A stretch of DNA of 64,000 nucleotides. Origin: Bifidobacterium breve. GTDB taxonomy: Bacteria; Actinomycetota; Actinomycetes; Nanopelagicales; Nanopelagicaceae. Below are positions 16,368 through 25,784 of the stretch, piece after piece. The stretch spans positions 1 to 64,000 of the forward strand of contig CAMDCL010000002.1 in the NCBI GenBank assembly GCA_945890205.1, in the 5' to 3' direction. Every line of letters starts with the position of its first letter. The first letter of the stretch is position 1. A program made the translations under genes and the position numbers. Below the pieces are notes generated by a model. That model was not told the DNA's origin. It ran no database searches and was given only the letters and a program-made list of their open reading frames with translations.

Positions 16368-16916
16368 ATGACCACTGAAAATATGTATGTCAGCATTACA
16401 TCTCTGCCACTTTCAACAGATCCTGAGTTTATTGAGAGTGTGAACACCTTTGCCTTGCGTCCTGATATGGCTGATTTGACACTGTTACAACGTGATGGTG
16501 CGACCGCTGTCATTGATTTATCGATGCAGTTTGCCGACCGTGGATACCAATGCGATATTGAACTGTTGTCACAGGTGCTTGGTCGACTGAGCGATATTCA
16601 AGTACGAGATTTCGCATTAGGAACTCACAATGAAAAAACCTTTGATGTCTATTGGAATATGTGGCTCTATCTCCTGCGGGTTGCACCCGTTGGATTTGTC
16701 GCACCAGTTGCCTGTCTCTTTGCGACATTGGCGTATGAGCGGGGGGATAGCGAACTTGCTTATCGAGCGTTGGATCGAGCAGCTGAGGATGATCCAAAGT
16801 ACTCATTGACCATCTTGTTGCGCAGAGTCTTTGGTTCAGGCTGGCCCGCCGCCGCTTTTGCTGCGATGCGGGTTGAGCTTCACCCTAAGGTAACGGCTGG
16901 GATTTTTGACTCCTAG
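16368..16916 (+). CDS. DUF4192 family protein
   Basis: 182 residues, soluble, no signal peptide. The C-terminal half (APVGFVAPVACLFATLAYERGDSELAYRALDRAAEDDPKYSLTILLRRV) matches the actinobacterial DUF4192 pattern of a helical segment followed by GD.ELA..ALDRA...DP.YSL. Usual family members are longer, so the N-terminal part is reduced. No catalytic motif is known. It lies downstream of the PKD gene and just ahead of the SAM-IV riboswitch, whose -10 element begins 5 nt after its last base. Confidence 0.6.
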   Translation: MTTENMYVSITSLPLSTDPEFIESVNTFALRPDMADLTLLQRDGATAVIDLSMQFADRGYQCDIELLSQVLGRLSDIQVRDFALGTHNEKTFDVYWNMWLYLLRVAPVGFVAPVACLFATLAYERGDSELAYRALDRAAEDDPKYSLTILLRRVFGSGWPAAAFAAMRVELHPKVTAGIFDS

Positions 16917-16920
16917 TGGC

Positions 16921-16926
16921 TAGAAT
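16921..16926 (+). promoter_or_regulatory. -10 element (TAGAAT) for the metX transcript
   Basis: TAGAAT 7-12 nt ahead of the SAM-IV aptamer. The identical hexamer lies at the same kind of position before the FMN riboswitch. Confidence 0.45.
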
Positions 16927-16932
16927 TACACC

Positions 16933-17030
16933 GTTCACGAGTCCTATGTATTAGCCCCGGCTTAGTAGGCGGCAACCCTCCACCGCGGCGGGGTGCTCCG
17001 GGTGACGAACAGGTCGCTACGGCGACAAGC
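16933..17030 (+). promoter_or_regulatory. SAM-IV riboswitch
   Basis: The conserved core AGCCCCGGCTTAGTAGGCGGCAACCCTCC, ACCGCGGCGGGGTGCTCCGGGTGA and a following GACGAACAGGTC match the actinobacterial SAM-IV aptamer. The GCAACCCTCC and GGGTGCTCCGGGTGA segments form the SAM-binding core and pseudoknot. It lies directly before metX and should turn methionine synthesis down when S-adenosylmethionine is plentiful. Confidence 0.88.
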
Positions 17031-17048
17031 GCAGGTGAAGGATTTCAA

Positions 17049-18122
17049 TTGACCGCAACAGGTGCATGGCTGGAGAACCAAGATCCCGGTGAACGAAGGT
17101 TCATCTCCATCGGTTTTCTCCTTCTTGAAAATGGACAGACCCTTCCCGATGTCACCATCGCCTATCAAACCTGGGGTGAGTTAAACAGCTCAAAAGATAA
17201 TGCGATTTTAGTCAACCACGCCTTAACCGGTTGGTCAGATGTTCCAGGTTGGTGGCCTTTAATGGTTGGCCCCGGATTGCCCTTTGATACTGATAAGTAC
17301 TTTGTTGTCTGTCCCAATGTGATTGGTGGTTGTCAGGGATCAACTGGACCATCATCAATCGCACCAGATGGAAAAAGATGGGGCTCACGTTTTCCGGCGA
17401 TAACAATTCGGGATATGGTCAACGCCGAGATTGCATTTACAGATGCGATCGGAATTGAAAGGTACAAACTTGCGGTCGGTCCCTCTTTAGGTGGAATGCG
17501 TGCTTTGGAGTGGGCGGTGCAGTTACCTGATCGTGTTGGTGCGATCTGCACAATCGGTTCATCAGCTGTTGCAACGGGTGATCAAATTGGAACCGCATCT
17601 ATTCAAATTCGCGCCATTAAATCCGACCCGCACTTTAACAATGGGGATTACTACGATCAGGAGTTCGGCCCAGATGAGGGGATGGGAATTGCTCGACGGA
17701 TCGCTCATCTGACATATCGAACCGAAGCTGAGATGGATATTCGCTTTGGCCGCCAACTGCAGGGAGATGAGACTGGGCGATATGCCGTCGAGTCATACCT
17801 GGATCATCAAGCTGACAAGTTAGCTAAAAGATTTGATGCCAATACCTACATCGCCCTGACCGAGGCGATGAATAGCCACGATATTGGCCGAGATCGAGGC
17901 GGTGTCGCCGCAGCTCTGGCCACTATCAAGGTTCCAGTGGTCGCGGTCTCCATCGATACCGATCGCCTCTTTCCGGTGCGATTACAGGCCGAGATCGCGG
18001 AGTTAGCCCCAGCGGCGGCCCCTTTAGTGACCATTTCAAGCCCATTTGGCCATGATGGCTTTCTAGTTGAGGTTGAGAGTGTAGGAGATGTGATCAGAGA
18101 GGCCTTAAATCTGGCCAAATAG
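17049..18122 (+). CDS. metX: Homoserine O-acetyltransferase
   Basis: 357 residues, alpha/beta-hydrolase fold. The nucleophile elbow is GPSLGGMRALEW (serine about 143), the oxyanion region is HALTGWSD and the terminal catalytic histidine is in GHDGFLVE. It activates homoserine for direct sulfhydrylation in methionine synthesis. The start is a TTG with AAGGA upstream; no in-frame ATG or GTG fits. It is controlled by the SAM-IV riboswitch. Unlike many actinobacteria there is no metY (sulfhydrylase) next to it. Confidence 0.9.
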   Translation: MTATGAWLENQDPGERRFISIGFLLLENGQTLPDVTIAYQTWGELNSSKDNAILVNHALTGWSDVPGWWPLMVGPGLPFDTDKYFVVCPNVIGGCQGSTGPSSIAPDGKRWGSRFPAITIRDMVNAEIAFTDAIGIERYKLAVGPSLGGMRALEWAVQLPDRVGAICTIGSSAVATGDQIGTASIQIRAIKSDPHFNNGDYYDQEFGPDEGMGIARRIAHLTYRTEAEMDIRFGRQLQGDETGRYAVESYLDHQADKLAKRFDANTYIALTEAMNSHDIGRDRGGVAAALATIKVPVVAVSIDTDRLFPVRLQAEIAELAPAAAPLVTISSPFGHDGFLVEVESVGDVIREALNLAK

Positions 18123-18157
18123 GCCTTTTGGATGTGCATTTACCCCTGTGGACAAAT

Positions 18158-18163
18158 TATAAT
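18158..18163 (+). promoter_or_regulatory. -10 element (TATAAT) of the sigA promoter
   Basis: A perfect TATAAT, 47 nt before the GTG of sigA. The leader contains a small hairpin (CAGCG-gctt-CGCTG) and AAAGGA as ribosome binding site. No strong -35 is seen. Confidence 0.6.
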
Positions 18164-18210
18164 ATACCCATCGCTTCAGCGGCTTCGCTGAGATCAATCA
18201 AAGGATACTT

Positions 18211-19899
18211 GTGGCTGTATTTAGTGCGCTCAAAAACAAGATGAAGGCAAAAAATTCATCCAAGAAGGTTGCACCTGTAAAGAAAGCTGCACCTGCAAAG
18301 AAGGCGGCGCCAGTTAAAAATAAGGCCGTTGCGAAAAAGAGCGTTGCAAAGAAAGCTGCACCTGTTAAAAAAGCTGCGGTGAAGAAGGCGGCCCCTGTTA
18401 AAAAGGCTGCTCCTGCAAAAAAGATTGAACTTAAAAAGGATTTAACAGCAAAAGATGTTCAGCAGATTGTTGATGCAAAAAATGCTGTGCTTCGCCAAAA
18501 TGAGGTTCTTGCAGAGCTTGATTCCCGCGGTGTTACCTCCATCAACCGAATTCCAAAAAAGGCTGATAAGGATTTAGTTGATGAGGCCCGTGCGCTCGCA
18601 GCTGAGGTTCCGGTTTTAATTGAGAAGTTACGTAAGAGTGGACTTGGATCACCTTCACGTATTCTAAAAAAGGCCGAGTACCAACTCATCGCTCCAAAGC
18701 CAGAACCGGTAAAGGCTGCTCCAAAGATCGATGCTAAGACTGGCAAGGCGATCATTACAAAGATTGATGGCGAAGAGGTTGAACTTGAAGAGGTTGAATT
18801 AGAAGATGTTGAAACCCTTATTAAGGAAGTTGTCGAAATCATCGACAGCGAGGAAGAGGATAAGGGCAATCAGCCACGTGTTGTAGATCTTGCATCTGAT
18901 GATGCAAATCAAGGAAATGAAGAGAACGCCTTTACATTAAAGGCATCTGAAGAAGATGATGCACCGGCACAGACGGTTATGACTGCGGGAGCAACCGCTG
19001 ACCCTGTGAAGGATTATCTGAAGCAGATCGGCCGCGTAGCGCTGCTTAATGCAGAGCTTGAAGTAGAGCTTGCTACACGTGTAGAAGTAGGACTTTTCGC
19101 CGAAGAAAAATTGAAGCACGAAAAGAAGCTTGAGAAGAAGTACAAGCGCGAACTTGAATGGCTTGTTGAAGATGGCAAGCGCGCAAAGAATCACCTGCTT
19201 GAGGCAAACCTTCGTTTGGTTGTATCTCTTGCAAAGCGTTACACCGGTCGTGGAATGTTGTTCCTGGATTTGATCCAGGAAGGTAACTTGGGTCTAATCC
19301 GTGCCGTTGAGAAGTTTGACTACACAAAGGGTTACAAGTTCTCGACATATGCAACCTGGTGGATCCGCCAGGCGATTACCCGTGCGATGGCTGACCAGGC
19401 TCGTACCATCCGTATTCCAGTTCACATGGTTGAGGTTATTAATAAGTTGGCACGTGTACAGCGCCAGATGCTTCAAGATCTTGGTCGCGAACCAACCCCT
19501 GAAGAGCTAGCTAAAGAGCTAGATATGACACCTGAAAAGGTGGTCGAAGTTCAAAAGTATGGTCGCGAACCAATCTCACTTCATACGCCTCTGGGTGAAG
19601 AAGGAGACTCTGAATTCGGTGATTTGATTGAAGACTCTGAAGCGGTTGTTCCAGCTGATGCGGTTTCCTTCACATTGCTACAGGAGCAGTTGCATTCGGT
19701 TCTAGACACCTTGTCAGAGCGTGAAGCGGGCGTAGTTGCAATGCGATTTGGTCTAACTGATGGACAGCCAAAGACACTTGATGAGATCGGAAAGGTTTAC
19801 GGAGTTACTCGTGAACGTATTCGTCAGATCGAATCAAAGACAATGTCAAAGCTTCGTCACCCATCACGTAGCCAGGTTCTGCGCGATTATCTAGATTAA
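18211..19899 (+). CDS. sigA: RNA polymerase principal sigma factor (sigma-70)
   Basis: 562 residues, GTG start. Residues about 10-75 are a lysine/alanine/proline repeat ([14 protein letters not shown]), then an acidic region ([14 protein letters not shown], about 190). The sigma core follows: region 1.2 [11 protein letters not shown], region 2 [56 protein letters not shown], region 3, and region 4.2 [20 protein letters not shown]. It directs RNA polymerase to housekeeping promoters. The N-terminal A/K/P tract is common in actinobacterial sigma and DNA-binding proteins but unusual in extent. A CDGSH gene follows 9 nt later. Confidence 0.96.
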   Translation: MAVFSALKNKMKAKNSSKKVAPVKKAAPAKKAAPVKNKAVAKKSVAKKAAPVKKAAVKKAAPVKKAAPAKKIELKKDLTAKDVQQIVDAKNAVLRQNEVLAELDSRGVTSINRIPKKADKDLVDEARALAAEVPVLIEKLRKSGLGSPSRILKKAEYQLIAPKPEPVKAAPKIDAKTGKAIITKIDGEEVELEEVELEDVETLIKEVVEIIDSEEEDKGNQPRVVDLASDDANQGNEENAFTLKASEEDDAPAQTVMTAGATADPVKDYLKQIGRVALLNAELEVELATRVEVGLFAEEKLKHEKKLEKKYKRELEWLVEDGKRAKNHLLEANLRLVVSLAKRYTGRGMLFLDLIQEGNLGLIRAVEKFDYTKGYKFSTYATWWIRQAITRAMADQARTIRIPVHMVEVINKLARVQRQMLQDLGREPTPEELAKELDMTPEKVVEVQKYGREPISLHTPLGEEGDSEFGDLIEDSEAVVPADAVSFTLLQEQLHSVLDTLSEREAGVVAMRFGLTDGQPKTLDEIGKVYGVTRERIRQIESKTMSKLRHPSRSQVLRDYLD

Positions 19900-19908
19900 G
19901 AGTTAGTT

Positions 19909-20100
19909 GTGAGCAACCCAAAGGTATTCATTAATCCAAAGAGCGGATCTATTCGCTTGACTGGAACGGTGGACATTGTCGATTCTGAGGGCAAGCTCAT
20001 TGAAACAATTGAAAACCCAAAGTTTTGTGGCTGTGGCCACTCACAAGAAAAGCCCTTCTGCGATGGTTCGCATAAGGGCTTTCTCGATAAAAAAGATTAG
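19909..20100 (+). CDS. CDGSH iron-sulfur domain protein
   Basis: 63 residues, GTG start. The C-terminal motif CGCGHSQEKPFCDGSHKGF is the full CDGSH signature, whose three cysteines and one histidine hold a 2Fe-2S cluster. The N-terminal half is a short beta segment (SIRLTGTVDIVDSEG). Such small proteins are thought to carry electrons or clusters; the partner is not evident. It follows sigA by 9 nt and probably shares its transcript. Its stop codon overlaps the end of the convergent DUF7455 gene by 4 nt. Confidence 0.85.
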   Translation: MSNPKVFINPKSGSIRLTGTVDIVDSEGKLIETIENPKFCGCGHSQEKPFCDGSHKGFLDKKD

Positions 20101-20318
20101 CTTTTAGATTCAATCAGCTTTTCTGATTCATCTTGAATCTTTGCAGCAATAGGCTTGAGCTTTTCAGCGTACTCTTTGCCGTGGTGAGCACAGAACATCA
20201 ATTCTCCGCCATTAAGAAGCACTGCACGGACATAAGCTTGCGCGCCGCATCGATCGCATCGATCTAGGGCGTTAAGAGGTACCGATTCAAGCAACAACTG
20301 ATCTGTCATTTCTCGCAT
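20097..20318 (-). CDS. DUF7455 zinc-finger protein
   Basis: 73 residues from the ATG at 20318, chosen because GGAG lies 6 nt upstream; the track start at 20369 has no ribosome binding site. The motif DRCDRCGAQAYVR...GGELMFCAHHGKEY has two CxxC/CxxH-type metal pairs and matches the actinobacterial DUF7455 family often encoded near sigA. Function unknown; probably a small zinc-binding protein. The intergenic region on its 5' side (20319-20515) carries the promoters of this gene and parE, and I see nothing else in it. Confidence 0.75.
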   Translation of the reverse strand: MREMTDQLLLESVPLNALDRCDRCGAQAYVRAVLLNGGELMFCAHHGKEYAEKLKPIAAKIQDESEKLIESKS

Positions 20319-20515
20319 TTCTCTCTCCGTTTCCATGTACTGCTTCACTCCTATGGAACAGGAAACCACATTTATTTATTCCCCGCTCGTTATATTTCAA
20401 TTAATTTCACTAATTAACGCTGAATTAACACTGAGAGTCGACAAATTCCATTATCTGAGACCCTTTCGGCGCGCTTACGCTGAAAAATAGGGTGAGACGG
20501 ATAATCTTTCGCCCC

Positions 20516-22597
20516 ATGGCCGAGAAAGATGGAGTTGCGACCCCCACGCAAGATAGCTATACCGCAAAGGATTTAGCGGTTCTCGAAGGCCTAGATGCGG
20601 TTCGCAAACGTCCAGGTATGTATATCGGTTCCACCGATTCACGTGGCCTTATGCACTGCTTGTGGGAGATCATCGATAACTCAGTAGATGAATCACTGGC
20701 CGGTCACTGCAAGAAGATTGAAATTAACCTTGAATCAGATGGATCTGTTGAGGTCCATGATGATGGTCGCGGTATTCCAGTTGATAAGGAGACCAAGACC
20801 GGCTTAACCGGTGTCGAAGTTGTTCTTACCAAGCTACATGCAGGAGGAAAGTTTGGCGGAGGATCATATGCAGCCTCTGGTGGCCTTCATGGTGTTGGTG
20901 CATCTGTTGTAAACGCTCTTGCATCTCGATTAGATGTTGAGGTTGATCGCGATGGAAAGATTTATTGGATGTCATTCCAGCGCGGAACGGCAGGTATCTT
21001 TGATGGCGATGGTCCAAAGGCTCCCTTTGAGCCAAAATCAGGTTTGCGTGTAATTGGAAAGATTTCATCAAAGATTACCGGAACACGAATTAAGTGGTGG
21101 AGTGATCGCCAAATCTTCCTTAAGGAAGCCGAGCTAGATCTTGAAGATATTTACGCACGTGCTCGTCAGACCTCATATCTAGTTCCGGGATTAACACTGA
21201 TTGTTAATGACAATCGCACCAAGACCAAAACCTCTGAAACCTTCTTTCACAAGAGTGGAATCACCGAATACTGTAATTTTCTACAGCCTGATGAGCCTGT
21301 TGGCGATGTCATCCGCATCTACGGCACCGGCCACTACCAAGAGACGGTTCCTGTTCTAGATGACAAGGGCCATATGGTTTCTACTGAGGTAGAGCGCGAT
21401 ATGGAGGTTGATATCGCGATGAAGTGGGGCAATGGTTTTGAGACTACCCAGCGCTCATTTGTTAACATCATTGCAACTCCAAAGGGTGGAACTCACATCG
21501 TTGGCTTTGAAAAAGCTCTGGTCAAGGTTGTCAATGAAGCGCTTCGCTCTACAAAGACCTTGGCTAATAAAGAGATCGATGTCATCAAAGATGATGTTCT
21601 CGAAGGATTGACCGCGGTAGTAACTGTTCGTATGTCTGAGCCACAGTTTGAAGGCCAGACAAAGGAGGTTCTCGGAACAGCGGCAGCTACTCGAATCGTC
21701 TCAGCGGTAGTTGCTGAAAGGATGAAGGAGTACTTCAATACTTCTAAGCGGATCGATAAGGCAAATGGTCGCCTTGTTTTAGAAAAGATCGCGGCGGCAT
21801 CACGTACACGAATTAGCGCACGTGCCCACAAGGATCTTCAGCGCCGCAAGAACGCACTTGAGTCATCATCACTGCCTACCAAGCTGTCAGATTGCCGTTC
21901 AGAGGATGTCACACGTACTGAACTGTTTATCGTAGAAGGTGACTCAGCGCTGGGCACAACCAAGGCTGCGCGTAACAGCGAGTTCCAAGCCATTTTGCCG
22001 ATTCGCGGAAAGATTTTGAATGTACAAAAGGCTTCACTGTCCCAGATGCTTGAAGATAAAGAGTGTGGATCGATTATTCAGGTAATCGGCGCAGGCTCTG
22101 GAAAATCCTTTGAGTTAGATGAGGCTCGTTACGGTCGCATTATCTTGATGTCAGATGCTGATGTTGATGGCGCGCACATTCGTTGTCTGCTCTTAACCCT
22201 GATGTATCGCTACATGCGCCCACTGATTGATTCAGGCCGTGTATTTGCAGCGATTCCACCTCTACACCGCATCGAAGTTATGGGTGGGGGAGGCAAGAAG
22301 GGCGAGTACATCTACACCTACAGTGATGATGAGATGAAGAAGCTCACTGCAGATTTAAAGAAGAGTGGAAAGCGCTGGAAGGAGCCTATTCAGCGGTACA
22401 AAGGCCTTGGCGAAATGGATGCCGATCAGCTCCGTGAAACCACGATGGATCCAGATGCTCGTACCTTGCGTCGTATTACCGTTTCAGATGCAGCCGCCTC
22501 AGAGGCGATGTTTGAGCTGTTGATGGGTAGCGATGTTGCACCACGTAAAGAGTTCATTGCTAACGCGGAAATCGACCGCGATCACATCGACGCTTAA
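20516..22597 (+). CDS. parE: DNA topoisomerase IV subunit B
   Basis: 693 residues from the ATG at 20516; the track GTG at 20492 precedes a likely GATAAT -10 (20500-20505), so the transcript would be nearly leaderless. GHKL ATPase motifs are EIIDNSVDESLAG, DDGRGIPV and GGLHGVGASVVNALA; the TOPRIM domain has VEGDSALGTTKAARNSEFQAILPIRGKILN and LMSDADVDGAHIR. GTTKAARNSEFQA is the ParE-like variant of the gyrase PLCKGK-type region. With ParC it decatenates chromosomes using ATP. The location next to sigA agrees with actinobacterial parE, while gyrB sits at the origin. Confidence 0.85.
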   Translation: MAEKDGVATPTQDSYTAKDLAVLEGLDAVRKRPGMYIGSTDSRGLMHCLWEIIDNSVDESLAGHCKKIEINLESDGSVEVHDDGRGIPVDKETKTGLTGVEVVLTKLHAGGKFGGGSYAASGGLHGVGASVVNALASRLDVEVDRDGKIYWMSFQRGTAGIFDGDGPKAPFEPKSGLRVIGKISSKITGTRIKWWSDRQIFLKEAELDLEDIYARARQTSYLVPGLTLIVNDNRTKTKTSETFFHKSGITEYCNFLQPDEPVGDVIRIYGTGHYQETVPVLDDKGHMVSTEVERDMEVDIAMKWGNGFETTQRSFVNIIATPKGGTHIVGFEKALVKVVNEALRSTKTLANKEIDVIKDDVLEGLTAVVTVRMSEPQFEGQTKEVLGTAAATRIVSAVVAERMKEYFNTSKRIDKANGRLVLEKIAAASRTRISARAHKDLQRRKNALESSSLPTKLSDCRSEDVTRTELFIVEGDSALGTTKAARNSEFQAILPIRGKILNVQKASLSQMLEDKECGSIIQVIGAGSGKSFELDEARYGRIILMSDADVDGAHIRCLLLTLMYRYMRPLIDSGRVFAAIPPLHRIEVMGGGGKKGEYIYTYSDDEMKKLTADLKKSGKRWKEPIQRYKGLGEMDADQLRETTMDPDARTLRRITVSDAAASEAMFELLMGSDVAPRKEFIANAEIDRDHIDA

Positions 22598-22606
22598 TTC
22601 AACCCT

Positions 22607-24205
22607 TTAGTCGATAGCAACTAGGTCGAAGTACTCCTCTTTCCACAAATCCTCATCGCCATCTGGCAATAAGATCACACGCTCTGGCTTTAGCGCTTGC
22701 ACCGCACCCTCATCGTGAGAAACCATAATGACCGATCCTTGGTACTCAGCAAGTGCGCCAAGAATTTCGGCACGAGATGCTGGATCTAAGTTGTTAGTTG
22801 GCTCATCCAGTAGCAAAACATTTGCAGCAGATACAACTAGAACCGCTAAAGCCAAACGAGTTCTTTCACCACCAGACAAAACTTTAACTGGTTTATGAAC
22901 ATCATCACCAACAAATAGAAATGAACCCAAGGTATTGCGAGCTTCAGGTTCGCGAATGTCTGGGGTTGCAGACATCATGTTCTCTAAAATGGTACGTTCG
23001 AAATCAAGTGATTCATGCTCCTGAGCGTAATAACCGATCTTTAAACCATGACCATGTTCTACCTTGCCGGTATCTGATTCAATCTCTCCTGCAAGAATAC
23101 GAAGCAGGGTTGTTTTTCCGGCACCGTTGAGACCAAGGATCACAACACGTGAACCCTTGTCGATTACACATGAAACATCGGTAAAGATTTCCAATGATCC
23201 ATAATTCTTGGAAAGCTCTTCACCAGATAGTGGAGTCTTGCCACATGGGGCAGGGGTAGGAAAGCGCAGCTTTGCAACCTTGTCAGCGACTCGAACATCA
23301 TCCAAACCGCTACGAAGCTTTTCAGCGCGGCGCAACATTCCTTGAGCCGCGGTTGCCTTCGATGCCTTTGCACGCATCTTTTCACCCTGCTTTTGCAGAA
23401 TCTCTGCACGCTTTTCTGCGTTGGCGCGCTCCTTCTTACGGCGGTGCTCATCCTGCTCACGTTGTAACAGGTAAGCCCTCCAGCCAAGGTTGTATACATC
23501 GATGCAGTTACGGTTGGCATCTAGGTAGAACACCTTATTAACAACGGTTTCGATCAAGTTCACATCGTGAGAGATGATGACCAGACCACCTGAGTACTTC
23601 GATAAAAACTCACGCAGCCAGACAATCGAGTCAGCATCTAAGTGGTTAGTCGGCTCATCCAGTAGCAAAGTTTCCGCACCGCTAAAGAGAATTCGAGCTA
23701 ACTCGATACGACGACGTTGACCACCTGAAAGTGTTGAAAGCTCATTTGCAAAGACCGCTTCAGAGACACCAAGAGATGTTGCAATGGCCTCCGCCTCTGC
23801 TGTTGCGGCATATCCACCCGCTGCAGAAAATTCAGCCTCAACGCGTGTGTAGCGATCCATCGCCTTTTCTAGAGCTTCACCTTGGGCGGTGGCCATCTCC
23901 TCTTCAACTGAACGCATACGTGATGCGATCTGATCTAAATCACGGGCAGATAAAATTCGATCAATTACCGTGCCTGGTTCATCGCCGGTGCGTGGATCCT
24001 GCGGAAGGTAACCAATCTTTCCGGTGCGATTTACCGCACCACCTGCCGGCATAGTTTCACCAGCCAGAACCTTTGCAAGGGTTGATTTACCAGCACCATT
24101 TCGACCAACAAAACCGATGCGGTCACCGCTGTTAATACGAACAGTCACGCCCTTAACAAGCAGGCGAGCACCTGCACGAAGTTCGAGCGCTTGGGTTGAA
24201 ATCAC
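22607..24205 (-). CDS. ABC-F family ATPase
   Basis: 532 residues, GTG start, no membrane segments. Two ABC domains in tandem: Walker A GRNGAGKST and GLNGAGKTT; signatures LSGGQRRRIELA and LSGGERTRLALA; Walker B LLLDEPTNHLD and LLLDEPTNNLD. The linker between them is the charged coiled coil (EQDEHRRKKERANAEKRAEI) that reaches the ribosomal P-site in ABC-F factors. The C terminus DGDEDLWKEEYFDLVAID resembles the actinobacterial housekeeping subgroup. A translation factor rather than a transporter; a resistance role is less likely. It lies between parE and parC, 21 nt after parC. Confidence 0.88.
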   Translation of the reverse strand: MISTQALELRAGARLLVKGVTVRINSGDRIGFVGRNGAGKSTLAKVLAGETMPAGGAVNRTGKIGYLPQDPRTGDEPGTVIDRILSARDLDQIASRMRSVEEEMATAQGEALEKAMDRYTRVEAEFSAAGGYAATAEAEAIATSLGVSEAVFANELSTLSGGQRRRIELARILFSGAETLLLDEPTNHLDADSIVWLREFLSKYSGGLVIISHDVNLIETVVNKVFYLDANRNCIDVYNLGWRAYLLQREQDEHRRKKERANAEKRAEILQKQGEKMRAKASKATAAQGMLRRAEKLRSGLDDVRVADKVAKLRFPTPAPCGKTPLSGEELSKNYGSLEIFTDVSCVIDKGSRVVILGLNGAGKTTLLRILAGEIESDTGKVEHGHGLKIGYYAQEHESLDFERTILENMMSATPDIREPEARNTLGSFLFVGDDVHKPVKVLSGGERTRLALAVLVVSAANVLLLDEPTNNLDPASRAEILGALAEYQGSVIMVSHDEGAVQALKPERVILLPDGDEDLWKEEYFDLVAID

Positions 24206-24226
24206 ACCGAACTCTATCGGTACAGG

Positions 24227-25759
24227 TTAAGCAGCACCAATTCGCGTACGACGAGGTGTTGCATAGGACTTGCCGACAGCGGTTAACTCTTCAGCGACTT
24301 GAGCCTTGATCGCATCCTCACTCTTGAGCAACTTAGTCAACTCTGCAATTGCGCTCTTGAGTTCCTTTTGCTCAGTCTCAAGTTCAATCTTGCTCATCTT
24401 GGTCAATCGACGGAGAGGCATATCTAAGATGTAGGTTGCTTGTTCATCATTGAGTTTGAAGTCTTTGATCAACTTTTCTTTAGCAGCAGCTGCATCATCA
24501 CTGCCACGGATAATTTTAATGACCTTATCAATATCAATAATGGCTTTGAGTAAACCATCAACAAGACCTAGTCGGCCTTCCGCCTTTGCCTTGCGGAACT
24601 CTGAACGACGGCGAACAACTTCGATACGGTGATCGATGAATACTCGTAGAAGCTCCTTCAAACCAAGGGTTTGTGGGCGACCCTTCACCAATGCAACTGC
24701 GTTAATTGCAAATGCATCCTCCATTGGAGTTAATGCATATAACTTCTCTAAAACCTCTTCTGGCTCGAAGCCATTTTTGATTTCAATAACAACATTTGTA
24801 CCGGTCTGACCATCAGATAGATCAATGATGTCGCTGATTCCTTGAATCTTCTTAGCTTTAACTAGCGCTGCAATACGTTCAACAACCTTTTCAGGTCCGA
24901 TTGTGTATGGAAGCTCCTTGATGACGATGCCCATCTTGCGAGAGGTCACCTTTTCAATCTCAACGGTTGCGCGGACTTTGAAAGATCCCTTGCCCGTCGC
25001 GTAGGCCTCGCGAACACCATCTAATCCGACGATCTCGCCACCTGTCGGGAAATCTGGTCCCGGTACAAACTTCATCAACTGCTTAACAGTTGCAGCTGGG
25101 TTTTCGATAAGAAACTTTGTTGCAGCGATGACTTCGCTCAAGTTATGAGGTGCCATATTTGTCGCCATACCCACTGCGATTCCAGAGCCACCATTTACTA
25201 GCAGGTTGGGATATGCAGCGGGTAAAACAGTTGGCTCTGATAGCTGACCATCGTAGTTAGGACCAAAATCAACTGTGTCCTCATCGGCCTCGGCAACCAT
25301 CGACATTGCAGCTGGTGCTAAACGTGCCTCGGTGTAACGCATCGCTGCAGGACCAGCATCCAAAGATCCAAAGTTTCCGTGACCATCAATTAATGGCAGA
25401 CCCATGGAAAAACTCTGCGCCATACGAACTAATGCATCGTAAATTGCACCATCACCATGTGGGTGCAACTTACCCATAACTTCACCAACAACACGTGCAC
25501 TCTTTACATGTCCGCGCTCTGGGCGAAGACCCATATCCGCCATCTGATGAAGGATGCGACGATGAACAGGCTTTAAGCCATCACGTGCATCAGGAAGAGC
25601 GCGTGAGTAAATAACTGAGTATGCATACTCTAGAAAAGATTCTGAAACCTCTTTGGAAACATCGATATCAACGATCTTTCCTGGGTACTCGCCGGGCTTT
25701 GGTCCAGCTGGTTTCTTACCCTTTGCCGCAGATTTCGCGGGAGTCTTCGCAGTTGCCAT
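24227..25759 (-). CDS. parC: DNA topoisomerase IV subunit A lacking the C-terminal domain
   Basis: 510 residues, whereas ParC and GyrA are usually 750-850. Present are the A/K-rich start, DARDGLKPVHRRIL, the helix SARVVGEVMGKLHPHGDGAIYDALVRMAQ and the catalytic tyrosine in AAMRYTEARLA (Tyr142), the tower and the coiled coil, ending at TPRRTRIGAA. The C-terminal beta-pinwheel that wraps DNA is absent and the next gene begins 22 nt later, so it is a clean loss and not a frameshift in this sequence. HPHGDG has glycine (104) where gyrase usually has serine, in line with ParC. It would still cut and pass DNA with ParE. Confidence 0.85.
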   Translation of the reverse strand: MATAKTPAKSAAKGKKPAGPKPGEYPGKIVDIDVSKEVSESFLEYAYSVIYSRALPDARDGLKPVHRRILHQMADMGLRPERGHVKSARVVGEVMGKLHPHGDGAIYDALVRMAQSFSMGLPLIDGHGNFGSLDAGPAAMRYTEARLAPAAMSMVAEADEDTVDFGPNYDGQLSEPTVLPAAYPNLLVNGGSGIAVGMATNMAPHNLSEVIAATKFLIENPAATVKQLMKFVPGPDFPTGGEIVGLDGVREAYATGKGSFKVRATVEIEKVTSRKMGIVIKELPYTIGPEKVVERIAALVKAKKIQGISDIIDLSDGQTGTNVVIEIKNGFEPEEVLEKLYALTPMEDAFAINAVALVKGRPQTLGLKELLRVFIDHRIEVVRRRSEFRKAKAEGRLGLVDGLLKAIIDIDKVIKIIRGSDDAAAAKEKLIKDFKLNDEQATYILDMPLRRLTKMSKIELETEQKELKSAIAELTKLLKSEDAIKAQVAEELTAVGKSYATPRRTRIGAA

Positions 25760-25784
25760 TGGGGCATTCTGCCAAGGGTCAGCC

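Noticed and set aside
18255-18425. Short tandem repeat resembling a repeat element
   Set aside because: The repeats are in-frame codons for the Lys/Ala/Pro tract of sigA and are not a mobile or CRISPR-like array.
24190-24240. Possible frameshift truncating parC
   Set aside because: Only 21 nt separate the parC stop from the ABC-F start, and no pinwheel-like sequence is present in any frame downstream, so the domain is absent, not frameshifted.
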